From Craspedostauros australis (Eukaryota > Bacillariophyta > Bacillariophyceae > Mastogloiales > Achnanthaceae): a stretch of DNA of 64,000 nt. The notes under the pieces are model-generated. The model was not told the origin of the DNA and searched no databases. It saw nothing but the letters and a program-made list of their open reading frames with translations. Position numbers and translations under genes: made by a program. Location of the stretch: the NCBI GenBank assembly GCA_026770025.1, contig JAMXDE010000006.1, positions 1,488,001 through 1,552,000 on the forward strand, written 5' to 3'. This document shows positions 1 through 11,545 of this stretch, piece after piece (the first letter of the stretch is position 1; each line of letters begins with the position of its first letter).

Positions 1-3000
1 GTAAATCACTCGCGGTCGTCCCACCTGGCTTTGATTGTCTTTTCTTTTCGTTTGGCGAAGCCGGGGCCTCCGTATGAGATGAGCCATGTCTCGCAGACCG
101 TTTGGTCGATGAGCTGTCGTGCTGGCTCCTCGATATTCTTGCTGTCCTCGCTGTACTACGAGCAGTATGCTGGGTTGTTGTGTGTTCATCGCCGCCTGCC
201 TTGGACTTCTTCGTTGGCGACTTCTTCCTGTGTCTTGAGTGCTTCAAACTGACAGAAGATGGACTTCTGATGTCATCATCTTGCCTCTGAATTGCATTTT
301 GCTTGCCTGGCTCCTTATGGGACCTACTACTCGTGGTATGGTGTGTCTTGCGAGCAGTCACAGATGGTGATCCGACGGAATGACGCCTTGGCTGCCTTGG
401 AATGTGCACAATCCGACTTTTGGTTGTGGACAACTTGCTGTCGATGACGTGCGTGGTCGCAGCAGCGGCGGCAGTAGCACCATAGTCTTGTTCTCCGCTC
501 GACATTCGTCTCATTGCGAACCGATGTCGTGGGAGAGAGTAGGAGACAGACTCTGAATGTGACGTTGCCGTGAACGCGGATTTCGACGATGTGCGAGAGG
601 ATGAAGATGTGGTTTCATCGTAAAGCAACATATCACCGACGAGGCCGTGTGTTCTCTTCCACGGCGACAGCGATCTGTATGTGCGATCTCTACGCCCGGA
701 CGCTGTCCCCTGCTGTACTGTTGATGACGCTTGTTCGACGCCGCTGCGATTTCCCGCTCGCACTGTTCTGTCACGATGGATCATGGGTGGCTTTGCAAAC
801 GCCTGCCTGTATTGCTGGGATGTTTTTGGTGGCGAATGATTCGTAGCTGGTATGTGCCGTAGTTGCTGCTGTTGTTCTTGTTGTTCCTGTTGCTTCTGCT
901 GTGTGTCTGAAGCCGTGCCTCTCTCATCTGCACATGACTGCGCCGAGTCTGCTTCGTCGGTTCCCAGATATGGTATGGACAGCTTCTGCAGGACGAGATG
1001 TTTCGTCATCGAAGATGATCGAGTAGAGGGGGAGAAGCCGGCACCTGTCGATGGTGTGCTAGTGGATTCTGTTGTGAGCTGTGCGTCCTCATCTGTTTCA
1101 GTAGAAGCGCGCTGATTGTGTCTGCTGCTGCGACTTTTGGAGTGTCTTGTGTGGTACACTCGCATCTGCGTCTCAGCCTGTCGTCGTTGAGAAGCCTCCT
1201 TCGGTGATGGACGGGAGCTGCCTCCGGAATGTCGCACTCGAGGACTGGCGCTGCGCACCTTTCTCGATGAATGCGAGTGCGAAGGCGATTGAAACGAGCC
1301 GTCGTCCTCCCAAGTCTGCCCATGCTCTGAACGGTATCTCTTCTTTTCGTGTCTGCTTGACTTGTTGCGTGGACTTTCACCGTGACGAGGCGAAATCAAG
1401 CCTTCACCCCTCTCCCCATTGCTAGCATGTACATTTTCATGAGCCGGGGTGTTCGTGTGCTCGATGATCGTCTTGGGCGACAAAGGTGGCTCAATTTGCT
1501 TCGCAGAATGACGCAGGCGCCGTGACGGCGACTGCCGGTTGGACGGTTTCGGGCTAATGTTCATACCACCTGGGCTGGAAGATGCTGCCGTCATCTTCCT
1601 TCCTCTTGGCGATGGTGGGACGTACGACACAGAACCACTCGATCCATGCATCGATTCAACCAGGTCCACAAGGATGCCCGTGTAAGTGGATCTCGCTGGG
1701 CGTGCATGAACCTTCTTCACGTGAATCGCGCTTGACAGAGAAATGAATTGGTCGAGCTTGATCCCACGCCGCTGCGTTGATTCGTGCTCGTGATCGCCAC
1801 CGCCAGTACCAATGTCAGTACCAATGTCAGTACCACTGCTGCTTTTGGTATTGATTTTGGCCGCAGCATCACCGATCTTGCCGGTGAATATCCTATCCTT
1901 CTTCACTCCTCTCTCAGGACTCGCATGGTCTCGCACGGCAAATCGGTTCGATGACACGGTGTATTCCTTTGCGGCTGTCTTGGTCCCCTTATTTACATCT
2001 CGCGGCTTCAGTGCGATGATGCGTTGGGGGGTCACAGAGCGTACGTTTGCCTTCTTGAGTGCCCCGCGTTCTCGATGTTGGTCAGTCCGTGCATCTGTTT
2101 TGCTTTCATTGCCAGACGTTGCCTTGGTCCGATTGGCCGTTGCGATCGTCTCCTTCGACTGGCTGTTAGGGCCATGCAACGATGACGGGATCAATGTCGG
2201 CGGCGGTGGCGGTGATGATTGAGATGAAGATGAGAAGGACGTCGATCCCGAAATCGCATGAAAACTCGGGCCAAGAGACACGGTTCCTTCTGAATACACC
2301 AGCGATGATGTGGATGCCGCTCCATGGGGTGGGTGCTGCCGGCCGTGACCAATTTGCAATGGCCTGTTCCGCCGTTGGTTCACGAATGCAGAATTCTCAC
2401 TTTGGAACTCAGCCCGACGTCGGTCGTTGTCGTTGTTGGCGCTGCTGCTATCGTCGTTCGAAGACGACAGATTCTTCGGAGGTGTATCATCAAGGAAGTT
2501 CTGGCCGAGCAAGGACCCTCCGCTGATGGTCCCATCATCTCCTATTCCAAACGAATCAGACGTTGACGACGAACGTCCCGAATATGCCGAGTGCATCGAC
2601 TTTCTATGAGCCGAAATGGTGGAATCGACCAAGGGGACCATGACGATATTCCTTTGAACACTTGGACTGTTGTTGTTGTTGTTGTTGTTGTTGTCGGGAG
2701 CCTTGGGCTCACCGTCAATGATCTTTTTCGACTGCATCGTCGCACTGAGCGCAGCGCGCACCAAGGTGGATTGCCATTCTCGGAAGGAGCCGCTGGCCGT
2801 GCGCTGCACGCCCAGAGGGGTCGCACCGGCTGAATTCTCCCCAGTTTCTTCCAATTCGGATGGCGGTGCGTATTGCTTTGACGACGACGATGCAGACGAG
2901 GAGGATGGCGACAAATTGAGGAGGTTCTTTCCAGCTTCCCATGAATCCTCCGAGATGGATAGGCTTTCTGCCTTCGTCGCGCGCGGACGAGGAAGCTTCT

Positions 3001-5653
3001 GCGTTTGTGCGCGAGTTGGTTTCGACGCCGAGCCATGCTGTGCTGAGTGCCGATTGCGTTGTTTGCGTTGGATCTGCGCCTGTACCTGTGTTTGTGCTTG
3101 CGCTTTTGCCTGTGCTCTGGATCCTTGTTTTGTGTTGCTTCTCTCAGCTGTCTTGTCTGATGTCGTCTTGGCGTCTTTGCGGGTCTTATCATTGGTTTGT
3201 GAGGTCGATTTGGACTCTTTCGCATGAATGTCTCCGATCGCCGATCCCTCTTTGGCAACATTGAGCTGCGTGAAGGAGTCATCGTTGCCGTCCTTGGTCG
3301 TACTCTTTGTCGCCTCCGAATTCCGTTGCAGTATTCCTGATTCTGCTTTCTCTCTCGACCGCTGCTTGGATGCGAATGAGAAAGATCTTGGCTTCTTGAT
3401 GGTTTCGTCGGGTGCCGAGCTCCTCTTCTGATTCGCTGCAGATGCCTTGGGCTTCCGAAGGAAGAAGATCTTTGAAAGCGACGAATGAAGCCTTGACTTG
3501 TGAGAATGTCGTTTAGGTGGAGGGGGCGGAGAGAGCGACACAGACTCCTGCCGGGCCACTGCGGTCTTTTGCTGCTGCCGGCCTCGAGTCGCAGTTCGTT
3601 TCGCAGCCTGTGGAAGTGGCTTTGATGAAGCTTTTGGTGGCATTGGTCCTATCTTCGCTGTTGTGGTTGATTTCGCCTTTGCTGTTGCTGCTGTCTTCGA
3701 TCTTTTCGACTCCGACGATACCTTGGTGGACGGAACAGGCGTAGGCGATGTGGCTGTGGATGTCCTCGGCGAGTTGGCCAACCGCCTCCTTGACGAAGGC
3801 TTCTGTGGCGGCTGCAAGTCTGCCTCAGCACTGCCTGCCTTTCCGGTACTTGCTTCAGTGACTTGCTGTCGATTCTCGTCGTCTCTCTTGTCATGCTTTG
3901 GATACGACGCAACGGCGAGTGACGGAAGGGTTGGTATGGAAACAGATATTGAGGAAGCGAACGTCATGTCTGAGTTTATGTTCGATGCGAGAGAGGACGA
4001 TGGACTTCGAATCTGCGTCTGCATGTGCTGCTGTATGGTGTACTTTGCTGATCGCGATGACACGGACGATACGGATGATTTGATGCCAGATGAAGATGAC
4101 GATGAGGTATGTGACTGTTCTCGACGATTCTTCTTGTGAAATAGTACTGTCGATGGTGGACTGTGGAATGACATTGATTGTAGTGCTGTTGATCCTGACG
4201 CAGATACAGATGCGGCTGCAGAACTCGATGTTGCTGCTGCTGCTGCTGCTGCTGAGAGATTGATGTCAGGTGTGCTTGTTGGACTTGCGGCTGTCTTCGT
4301 AACTGGAAGCATGTCCTCCTTTCGATGGGAAGGTGACGGGTCGTACTTCAATAGAATGGGTCGGCCTCCATCTTGTTGTTGGTTAGGTGAGTCAGAACGG
4401 TTGTTGCTGTTTGGCTCCTGTTGTCGTTTCGTGTCACTCGTCGTTGCCGGAAGGGCAGGCTGCGATGCTTTCGTTTCCTTACTTGGAGATGTTGTTCGTT
4501 TTGCATCGGTGGATGGATGATGACTTAGATCCGCACTCGGCGTGCGCGATTCGGAGCTCTGATTCGTCCGTTCCTCGGCCACCGTGACATGTTCTCTTGC
4601 ATCTTCACTCTCTCCATCGCGTGCGTGCGAGTCTACTGTATCGGTCGATTTTGGTGCGGAACTTGACGAGAATGATGGCGCTGATAGCGATGGCAGTGAT
4701 CGCGATGCCAACGGAGACGACGGCGGTGACGCTTGCGCCGATGAAAGATGCGGCAACGCGAAACTTCTGCTGCTATCGTTGAGATGCAAAATCTCGAACG
4801 ACTCTGTGTCGACAGGAATGTGCGAAGACCCCTGCACAACCATCAAGGGTTCTTGGCTGTGGTTGAACGAGATCGATCGCGAGGAAGCACCGGATGCGGA
4901 GTTGGTCGTTTGCAGAGCTTGGCGTTGCCGTTGCAATTCTTGCGGCGATGGCAGGACGAGTTGGAAGCAAGATCTGGAGCTGTGAAAGACGGTGCCTTTC
5001 CTTTCAAGTTTGCTCCTGTTCCTGGTTTGAGCGCCGTCATCGCCGTCATCGCCGCTGTTGTGGATTCGATCGCTCCTTTCGGTTTGAATTCTGCTTTCAA
5101 TTTCAATTCCGGTTGCCTCGTGACCATGTGATGGCTGGGAGCGTTTTGCTGGTGATAGATGCAGCTTGCCAGAAGTATAAAGGTTACTCACGGAGTTTGG
5201 CGGACTCAAGGAGGCCGATGACAGTTCGTCCCATCGATTGTGTTCCGCCAGCTGATGATGTTGCGGTTGCGTGGATCCAAATCTAAATTGCGGTTGCTTT
5301 GCCCTACGATCTCCCGACGAACCAGTCTGATGGCCGTGTTGCGCATGATGATCATCGTGGTCCTCGCGAGTGGAAGTTGACTGCGCCTTTCGGGGACTCT
5401 GTACGCCACCCTCAAGTTTGGTTTTATGCTTCTGTTTGGGCTGCCGCCGCCCCCGAAAGCTCCACGTTGGTCTTCTCGAAATCCGTTGCCGTCTAGTCGG
5501 GCTCGAGTTGGCTGCGGTTTGCGCCGACGATGGCGTCGATGCGGAAGCTGATGTGTGTGCCGAAGCAGATGGTTCCGCATGAGACGTCGGTGGCGATGAC
5601 GATGAGACCGAAGACGACGTTGCTTCGTTGCTCCTTTTCCTGAAGGAGTTCAT
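1..5653 (-). CDS. Very long disordered Ser/Thr/Arg-rich protein, partial (C-terminus beyond left edge)
   Basis: On the minus strand, codons starting at 5653 run to the window edge with no stop: 1,884 codons in one exon. The ATG at 5651-5653 is the first in frame after an in-frame TGA at 5720-5722. The product is low complexity throughout: Ser/Thr-rich N-terminus, an Ala run near 4,240, an alternating Ala/Gln stretch near 3,070-3,120, eight Asn near 2,680, a Gln/Glu tract near 860-890, and many RS/SR dipeptides and basic patches. One less repetitive segment, near codons 1290-1330 (starting IKLDQFISL), may be a folded motif, but I do not recognise it. No catalytic domain is visible. Amino acids fit coding far better here than in the other frames, which give Arg/His-rich nonsense. 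Function unknown; an RS-like nuclear or scaffold protein is only a guess. An undetected intron cannot be excluded. Confidence 0.75.
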   Translation of the reverse strand, partial: MNSFRKRSNEATSSSVSSSSPPTSHAEPSASAHTSASASTPSSAQTAANSSPTRRQRISRRPTWSFRGRRQPKQKHKTKLEGGVQSPRKAQSTSTREDHDDHHAQHGHQTGSSGDRRAKQPQFRFGSTQPQHHQLAEHNRWDELSSASLSPPNSVSNLYTSGKLHLSPAKRSQPSHGHEATGIEIESRIQTERSDRIHNSGDDGDDGAQTRNRSKLERKGTVFHSSRSCFQLVLPSPQELQRQRQALQTTNSASGASSRSISFNHSQEPLMVVQGSSHIPVDTESFEILHLNDSSRSFALPHLSSAQASPPSSPLASRSLPSLSAPSFSSSSAPKSTDTVDSHARDGESEDAREHVTVAEERTNQSSESRTPSADLSHHPSTDAKRTTSPSKETKASQPALPATTSDTKRQQEPNSNNRSDSPNQQQDGGRPILLKYDPSPSHRKEDMLPVTKTAASPTSTPDINLSAAAAAAATSSSAAASVSASGSTALQSMSFHSPPSTVLFHKKNRREQSHTSSSSSSGIKSSVSSVSSRSAKYTIQQHMQTQIRSPSSSLASNINSDMTFASSISVSIPTLPSLAVASYPKHDKRDDENRQQVTEASTGKAGSAEADLQPPQKPSSRRRLANSPRTSTATSPTPVPSTKVSSESKRSKTAATAKAKSTTTAKIGPMPPKASSKPLPQAAKRTATRGRQQQKTAVARQESVSLSPPPPPKRHSHKSRLHSSLSKIFFLRKPKASAANQKRSSAPDETIKKPRSFSFASKQRSREKAESGILQRNSEATKSTTKDGNDDSFTQLNVAKEGSAIGDIHAKESKSTSQTNDKTRKDAKTTSDKTAERSNTKQGSRAQAKAQAQTQVQAQIQRKQRNRHSAQHGSASKPTRAQTQKLPRPRATKAESLSISEDSWEAGKNLLNLSPSSSSASSSSKQYAPPSELEETGENSAGATPLGVQRTASGSFREWQSTLVRAALSATMQSKKIIDGEPKAPDNNNNNNNNSPSVQRNIVMVPLVDSTISAHRKSMHSAYSGRSSSTSDSFGIGDDGTISGGSLLGQNFLDDTPPKNLSSSNDDSSSANNDNDRRRAEFQSENSAFVNQRRNRPLQIGHGRQHPPHGAASTSSLVYSEGTVSLGPSFHAISGSTSFSSSSQSSPPPPPTLIPSSLHGPNSQSKETIATANRTKATSGNESKTDARTDQHRERGALKKANVRSVTPQRIIALKPRDVNKGTKTAAKEYTVSSNRFAVRDHASPERGVKKDRIFTGKIGDAAAKINTKSSSGTDIGTDIGTGGGDHEHESTQRRGIKLDQFISLSSAIHVKKVHARPARSTYTGILVDLVESMHGSSGSVSYVPPSPRGRKMTAASSSPGGMNISPKPSNRQSPSRRLRHSAKQIEPPLSPKTIIEHTNTPAHENVHASNGERGEGLISPRHGESPRNKSSRHEKKRYRSEHGQTWEDDGSFQSPSHSHSSRKVRSASPRVRHSGGSSRPSPKEASQRRQAETQMRVYHTRHSKSRSSRHNQRASTETDEDAQLTTESTSTPSTGAGFSPSTRSSSMTKHLVLQKLSIPYLGTDEADSAQSCADERGTASDTQQKQQEQQEQQQQLRHIPATNHSPPKTSQQYRQAFAKPPMIHRDRTVRAGNRSGVEQASSTVQQGTASGRRDRTYRSLSPWKRTHGLVGDMLLYDETTSSSSRTSSKSAFTATSHSESVSYSLPRHRFAMRRMSSGEQDYGATAAAAATTHVIDSKLSTTKSRIVHIPRQPRRHSVGSPSVTARKTHHTTSSRSHKEPGKQNAIQRQDDDIRSPSSVSLKHSRHRKKSPTKKSKAGGDEHTTTQHTARSTARTARISRSQHDSSSTKRSARHGSSHTEAPASPNEKKRQSKPGGTTASDL

Positions 5654-7803
5654 CACTGGAACCTGCGTTGGCACATGTATCGGTATGGTAGAGAGAGTGT
5701 GATGTGAGATGCTTTGAACTCAACTCTCTCTTGGTCTTTGGAAGTCTGTCTCACGATTGGATGTGCGTGCTCTACTCGAATGTGCCAGAGTGTGCAGAAT
5801 CGATTTGTGCCCCCGACAGACTGGTATTGGATTTGTGGTCGGCACTGTCTTCGTCGATGTTGTCGTGATGGTGTGAGTTGTTCTCTCTCTCTCTCTCTCT
5901 CTTGGCTCAGGCACAAGTATTGTTACGAGTACATAGATTCGAGATCGCTTAGTATCTGCACTGTGCATGCCGCTTGCGAGCCCAGGATGATTGGATCAGT
6001 GTGCGTACGAGATAGAACGGGCATACGGCATCTGTTCTTTGAGTTGTCAGTCCATTCCATGCACCGTGTTGGACAACAATAGACAGCTCTTTGCTTCCTT
6101 CCTTCGTTCCTTCCTCCAACTCCTCACCTCGACTCGCCTCACAGTCGTAGTCGTAGTTGTTGGTTCCGTTTCCACAGGTGCGTTGCTGTCCATTTTGCTG
6201 CGCGCAATCCTTTCCCTCCCTCGGGGATGAAGTTGTGGCGGCCTTTATCTTTTGTGGGGGAGCATCACACGACCATCAAGAACCATCCACCACCGCCTCC
6301 ATCTGGGAGGATCGCAGCCTGCGATGCGGAGGCAAGGTTAATTTTTGGTCGGTGTGACAAAATCCGTGTTTGTCAATGTTGCTTCTTCGTTGCGAACCCA
6401 GGCCAAAACCTCGGTGGAAATTGTTTGTGTGTTTTGGTTGTCATCGTGGCGGGAGGTGTCTGCAAGATATACCGTCTTTTAACGTTCAATCAGAACCCTT
6501 CCATCCACTTTAGACTGACTCGAATGAACAGGAGTCATCGATCCCAACAAACTACCAACGCGAGGACAGATGACCATGCGACATGGGAGGATTCGCAACG
6601 AGGGCACAGCGTGACACACGTGTGACTATCACAAACAACAGGGAACAGAAACTGACAGCAAGACGGAAAACAACAGCGCCAAGAAAGAAGCGAGAGGCGC
6701 GTGTCCAAGACCTCGCACACATCTGGGAATTTCCAAGCACAAATCCGCTCCGCCGTGCGCAAACGCACACAACAAACGAGACAGAAGCACGGGCAACGCA
6801 ACACGACCTGTTACACTTGCCCCTCGCACAAGAAACGGCCGCGACATCTCCGGAGAACAAAGCAGAAAGGACCTTCTGGACGATCCGATCGATCTCTCTG
6901 CGCGAAAGTGACTGGTGCTGAGCCTCCTCCCGTGTCTCTCGTTTGCGTTTGTTACGTGCAGCAGTCCTTCGTGGTCGCGAACATCGTCTCCGTCGTCGAA
7001 CCCGTACGCGACCTGTCGAACCCTTCCCCGTTACCAACACCACCGCCATCGTCACATTCTTCACATCGCCCGATGCAACCGAGAAAGCGTGGTGAGGAGA
7101 GAACTTGCCGTGCGGACCACCATCAAGATCAGAAGCAACACCTTGGGCAGATAGAGGGATAGAGAGACAGAGAGAGTGGCTGAAGGTGAAGCTGTAACCG
7201 CGTCAGGCGCATTCCATCATTCGCGGGCGAAGGAGAAAAGCGACCCCGACAGGAAGAATCACATCACGTGACAGTGCGACATCACATCGAGAGCTGCTTG
7301 AGCAGAGACGCGTTTCTTGCATCTTCCTGACTGCTGTGTCAGCCCGCATCCAACACAAGATCTTCCACAAAGGCCCGAGAATCGGAGTGCCGGCCACTGC
7401 CACACGCACTCGTACCTCGCATCTCCTGACATCCTCTGGAGCCCACTGATACATCCTCGTACAGTGGAATTGAAGCTAGAGAGACTCGCAGCTGGATCGT
7501 TCGTCTCGACAGTCAGCCAAACGCGGAGCACCAGGATCAGGTCAAACGCACCCACACACGCACATACCATACCATACATGCATACAAGTGTAGGCACGGG
7601 TGTGAACGAAAGAGCATTCCTCTCATCTCCACCGCATAGGACTTTTATAGCGTCAGTGGGAGTAGTGAAGGTCGCAGCAGAATTGGCTTTGACAAAGAGG
7701 AGGAAGCCAAATATAATACGAGCTAAGAACAGCAACAAAGCAGCACCGCAAAGCAGCACAACAAAGCAACAACAGCAGGGACAAAAAGAAACAAGGAACC
7801 ATC
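5654..7803. other. Divergent intergenic region with CT microsatellite
   Basis: This 2.1-kb gap separates the minus-strand disordered protein from the plus-strand HMG-box gene, so it should hold two promoters facing outwards. A pure CT run lies at 5882-5902. The last 150 bases before 7804 are rich in A and AAC/CAG triplets, as expected of a 5' leader. Open frames here on either strand have UTR-like composition and no recognisable domain. I see no RNA gene. Confidence 0.5.
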
Positions 7804-8660
7804 ATGGACGACGAGCTGGAAAAGATAGCCTCCTCCTCCAAGGCAGCAGCTACGGCTGTGGGATCCAACGGCTCTGGTGCAAAACGTGGCGACACTGATG
7901 CTGCCACTTCGGACAAGCCAGAATCGTCTCCTGCCGGGGATGCAGCATCGACGTCGGAATCAACAGCAGCACCTGACAACGTGGGATCGTCGGGGGATGC
8001 CGGTGTTGCTGCCATCCCCCGTCCTTCATCCACGACGCCCTCCGTCGGTTCCGCCAGCGGAGGCGCTTCGACCGGGAGCGCACCTCCTGCCCGCAAACGA
8101 CGCACCTGGAAGAAGCCCAAGGACAAGCCCAAACGTCCGCTCTCGGCCTACAACATCTTCTTCAAGCATGAGCGACAGCGCATCGTCGATGGCAAGGACG
8201 ACCACGCCTCGCCCCAGGAGATCATCCAGTCGATCGAGATCATCCTCGCCACATCGCGCGAGACCAGGCGCCATCGCAAAACGCACGGCCGCATCAGCTT
8301 CAGCGATTTGGCGCGCAAAATTGCGGAGAAATGGAAGTCCATACCACCGCAGCAGAAGGCCGTCTTTGATCATTACGCAGAGCTGGACATGAAGCGCTAC
8401 CGCAAGGACGTCAAGATATGGAAGGACAAGAAGGAGAGCGAGGCTTTTGCAGCCGCCAACGGAGGCAGCGCCTTGGTGGCCTCGAACCTCAACAACTCCA
8501 TGTCCAGCCTCGACAACAGCGTCGATTCCGAGGTCAGCTACGATGCCTTCCAGCAATCCTCGTCCGGCCACTACCAGCAGCAACAAACGCAGGCCTTCCT
8601 GCAGCAGCAGATGGGCGGCGGGATGCTCAATCCCATGTTTTCCAGCTCCCACCATTCACA

Positions 8661-8691
<31 letters not shown>

Positions 8692-9387
8692 CAAATGGAT
8701 ATGAATGGCATGTGGGCGCCGCGCAAGAGCTTTTACGACTCCATGAACTCCTCCTTCTCCAGCGTCGGCTCCAATGATTCCGAACTCAGCATCGAACCGA
8801 TGGGACTCGGAGGAAGCAATCACGTCATGTCCATGCATCACCAGCAGCAGCAGCAACAACAACAACAACAGCCGCAGATGCAGACCAGCAATTCTAATCT
8901 CATGGGCAACATGCAGATACAGTTCTCAACGCAACAACAACAACAACAACAGCACTTTGGCAAACAACCATTGACGAACAACAGCGAGCATTCCTTGAAT
9001 TGCTACGACCTGCAAGGCCAGTCGCAGCATCGCAATGGCAATCAAGGCCACAACAATCACAACAGCATGAATAATTCTGGAATTGCCGACCCGACCGCGA
9101 CCATGCCCGGCCTCATGTCGAGCATACAGCAACTGCAACAGCAGCAGCAACACCTGCGACAGCAACAGCAACAGTTACGAATGCTGCAGCTGCAACAGCA
9201 GCAGGTCGATCTGCAGTTGCAGCAGCAGCAATTGGAACAACAGCTCCAGCAACATCAGCAACCAATTCAGCCGCAACAACAGCAGCAGCTCGATTTGGAC
9301 CCGGTACCATTTGATCAGGTCTTCCAGAACAGCGCCAGCAACGATTTGGGGGATTTCTTATCCAATTTAGATTTGAGGGGGAAATAA
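7804..9387 (+). CDS. HMG-box DNA-binding protein with polyQ C-terminal half
   Basis: 527 residues, single exon, with the ATG in a good context after an A-rich leader. Residues 1-98 are Ala/Ser/Gly-rich and disordered. A basic stretch at about 97-110 leads into an HMG box at about 105-215: PKRPLSAYNIFFKHER begins helix 1 and ISFSDLARKIAEKWKSI begins helix 2, followed by the Tyr/Lys-rich helix 3. About 35 extra residues, many charged, sit between helices 1 and 2, which makes the box longer than the usual 70-75 residues. From residue 220 on the protein is dominated by Gln runs, with Met/Asn/Ser spacers. HMG boxes bend DNA in chromatin or transcription complexes; polyQ tails are common in activators. 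The role as a nuclear architectural or transcription factor is inferred from the family. It converges on CTP synthase. Confidence 0.9.
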
Positions 9388-9889
9388 TGAGGATAATCCA
9401 CTCGTACCAACATCACACTCTGTGGGATAAACATTAGTAGGGCGATTACAGCACTTAGAAAGATGGAGTACAAGTAAGGATAGAGTGCTTGCAGTAGAGT
9501 ACTCGTGCATACATACGAATGACAGAGCAGAGTAGTATGGTCAGAGTTACAGTTATGTCAATTGCAACATGCCTGATAGGTGCAGAACTACACGAGCAGC
9601 CGCGAAGCAAGATCGATCGACCTGGCGTGAACGCGTGGACGCGTGAACGCATAAACACATGGAGCACGGCACGTACGCCTCAACTCTTATTGCACGCATA
9701 CGAGGATTTAATGTACCCGTATTTGACGAGTTAGGTTCCTTCCAATTGTTTGCAATTCACGTTAATTGCAGAGTATGACGTGGTATGATATACTATGATT
9801 TGATCTGCCAACTGATCTTCTTTCCATCCGGATGCCTTGCCTTTCCATTCCATTCCGCGCGCTGCGCATGCATGCGCCCAATCCTGCCC
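9388..9889. other. Convergent 3' intergenic region
   Basis: 500 bases between the ends of the HMG-box gene and CTP synthase. It contains a GTAGAGTACTCG stretch near 9493 and no credible reading frame. It presumably holds both 3' UTRs. Confidence 0.5.
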
Positions 9890-11545
9890 TTACTTCTTCC
9901 TGCTCTCCAAGTATCCTTCCAACTTCCCGCACGCCGCCAGCACCAACCCATGAAAGGGCGGACTCGGCGCCAACGGACGCGACTTGAATTCGGGATGGTA
10001 CTGCACCCCCACGTAGTACGGATGGCCCGGCAGTTCCGCCACCTCCATGCGCTCTCCCGTCTCGTCGCGGCCCACCAGCTTGAGACCGCCGTTATGGATC
10101 GCGTCGACGAATTTTGGATTGACCTCGTACCGATGCCGATGTCGTTCCTGGATGGATTCGTGGTTGCCGTACAGTTGTCGCAGGGTGGTGCTCGTGGCGT
10201 CGGGCATGAATTTGGTGACACGGGATCCCAAACGCATGTTGCCGCCCATGGTGGCTTTGTCGATCTCCGGCATGAAGAAGACGACGGGGTGTTCCGTGTC
10301 TTCGTCGAATTCGGTGGAGTTGGCCGTCGGCATGTTGAGGACGTTGCGGCAGTACTCGACGATCATGGCCTGGAAGCCGAGACAGACGCCGAGGTAGGGT
10401 TTGTTGTTCTCGCGGCAGTGCTGCGCGGCGAGGGTCTTGCCGAGGAAGCCGCGGTTGCCGAAGCCACCTGGCACGATGACGCCCTGCGCCTGGCGCAGCT
10501 TGTTCCAGGCCTCTTCCTTCTTCTCCTCGATCTCCGTGGCCTCGACCCACTGCAGGTCGAGCCTGTGCTGGCAGGCGATGGCGGCGTGGCGCAGGGCCTT
10601 GATGACGGAGAGGTAGGAATCGGTGAGGCCGGTGTACTTGCCGATGAGGCAGATCTGGACGACGTCCTTCCAGCCGGCCATCTCGTTGGCCATGTCCTCC
10701 CAGGCCCCCAGGTCGGGTGAGGACATCTCGTCGTCGAACTTGAGCTGGCTCTTGAGGAGGCCGTGCAGGTTCTGGTCTTGCAGCAGCAGGGGGACCTGGT
10801 AGACGTTCTTGACGTCGTGGACGCTGAGGACGTTGGATTGGGCGACGTGGCAGAAGTTGGATATCTTGGCGCGCGTCGCATCCTCGAGCTGCTGCATGGA
10901 CCGGCAGAAGATGATGGAGGGCGAGAGGCCGGCGGAGCGCAGGTCCTTGACGCCGTGCTGCGTGGGCTTGGTCTTTTGCTCCTCCGAGATGATGGGCACG
11001 AGGCTGACGAAGCAGAGCGTGAAGTTGTCCGTGCCGACGCGGAATTGGAACTGTCGCAGGGCCTCGAGGAAGACGCTGGATTCGATGTCGCCGACGGTGC
11101 CGCCCACCTCGATGAGGCAGACGTCGGCGATCTCGCCGCTGTTGTCGGTGGGGATGCAGGCGACGCGTTCGATCCAATCCTGGATCTCGTTGGTGATGTG
11201 CGGCACGACCTGCACCGTCTTGCCGAGGTAGTCGCCGCGGCGTTCCTTGAGGATGACGTGCCTGTACATCTTGCCGGTGGTGATGTTGTGGTCCTTGGTG
11301 AGGGTGAGGTTGAGGAAGCGCTCGTAGTTGCCGAGGTCTAGGTCGGTCTCGCCGCCATCATCCAGCACGAAGACCTCGCCGTGCTCGAAGGGGCTCATGG
11401 TGCCGGCATCCACGTTGAGGTAGGGATCGATCTTGATGGCCGTCACGCGGAGGCCCGCGGCCTGCAGCAGGCGTCCCATGCTGGAGATGGTGACTCCCTT
11501 CCCCAGCCCGCTCACGACCCCTCCCGTCACCACAATGTACTTCAT
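9890..11545 (-). CDS. CTPS: CTP synthase (glutamine-hydrolysing)
   Basis: 551 residues, single exon, full length for the family. It converts UTP, ATP and glutamine to CTP, the last step of de novo pyrimidine nucleotide synthesis, in the cytosol. The N-terminal synthetase domain (about 1-270) starts with [17 protein letters not shown], which holds the P-loop, and has the UTP-binding segment [16 protein letters not shown] (about 37-52). The class I glutamine amidotransferase domain (about 295-550) has the oxyanion strand VPGGFG (about 358-363), nucleophile Cys388 in LGVCLGFQ, and His517/Glu519 in YHPEF. All catalytic residues are present. The start is fixed by the conserved N-terminus; frames further upstream are Asn/Ser repeats from the 5' leader. 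A functional housekeeping gene is expected. Confidence 0.98.
   Translation of the reverse strand: MKYIVVTGGVVSGLGKGVTISSMGRLLQAAGLRVTAIKIDPYLNVDAGTMSPFEHGEVFVLDDGGETDLDLGNYERFLNLTLTKDHNITTGKMYRHVILKERRGDYLGKTVQVVPHITNEIQDWIERVACIPTDNSGEIADVCLIEVGGTVGDIESSVFLEALRQFQFRVGTDNFTLCFVSLVPIISEEQKTKPTQHGVKDLRSAGLSPSIIFCRSMQQLEDATRAKISNFCHVAQSNVLSVHDVKNVYQVPLLLQDQNLHGLLKSQLKFDDEMSSPDLGAWEDMANEMAGWKDVVQICLIGKYTGLTDSYLSVIKALRHAAIACQHRLDLQWVEATEIEEKKEEAWNKLRQAQGVIVPGGFGNRGFLGKTLAAQHCRENNKPYLGVCLGFQAMIVEYCRNVLNMPTANSTEFDEDTEHPVVFFMPEIDKATMGGNMRLGSRVTKFMPDATSTTLRQLYGNHESIQERHRHRYEVNPKFVDAIHNGGLKLVGRDETGERMEVAELPGHPYYVGVQYHPEFKSRPLAPSPPFHGLVLAACGKLEGYLESRKK

Noticed and set aside
2542-3282. 246-residue Arg/His-rich minus-strand frame ending in Thr runs
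   Set aside because: It is a shadow of the 1,884-codon frame; the same repeat reads as Asn in the real frame and Thr in this one.
6552-7064. Open frames in the 5.7-7.8 kb gap
   Set aside because: All are short and have UTR-like composition; several mutually overlap on both strands.
10092-11177. 361-codon open frame on the minus strand inside CTP synthase
   Set aside because: Out-of-frame shadow of a GC-rich conserved gene, with Arg/His/Pro-rich composition and no motif.
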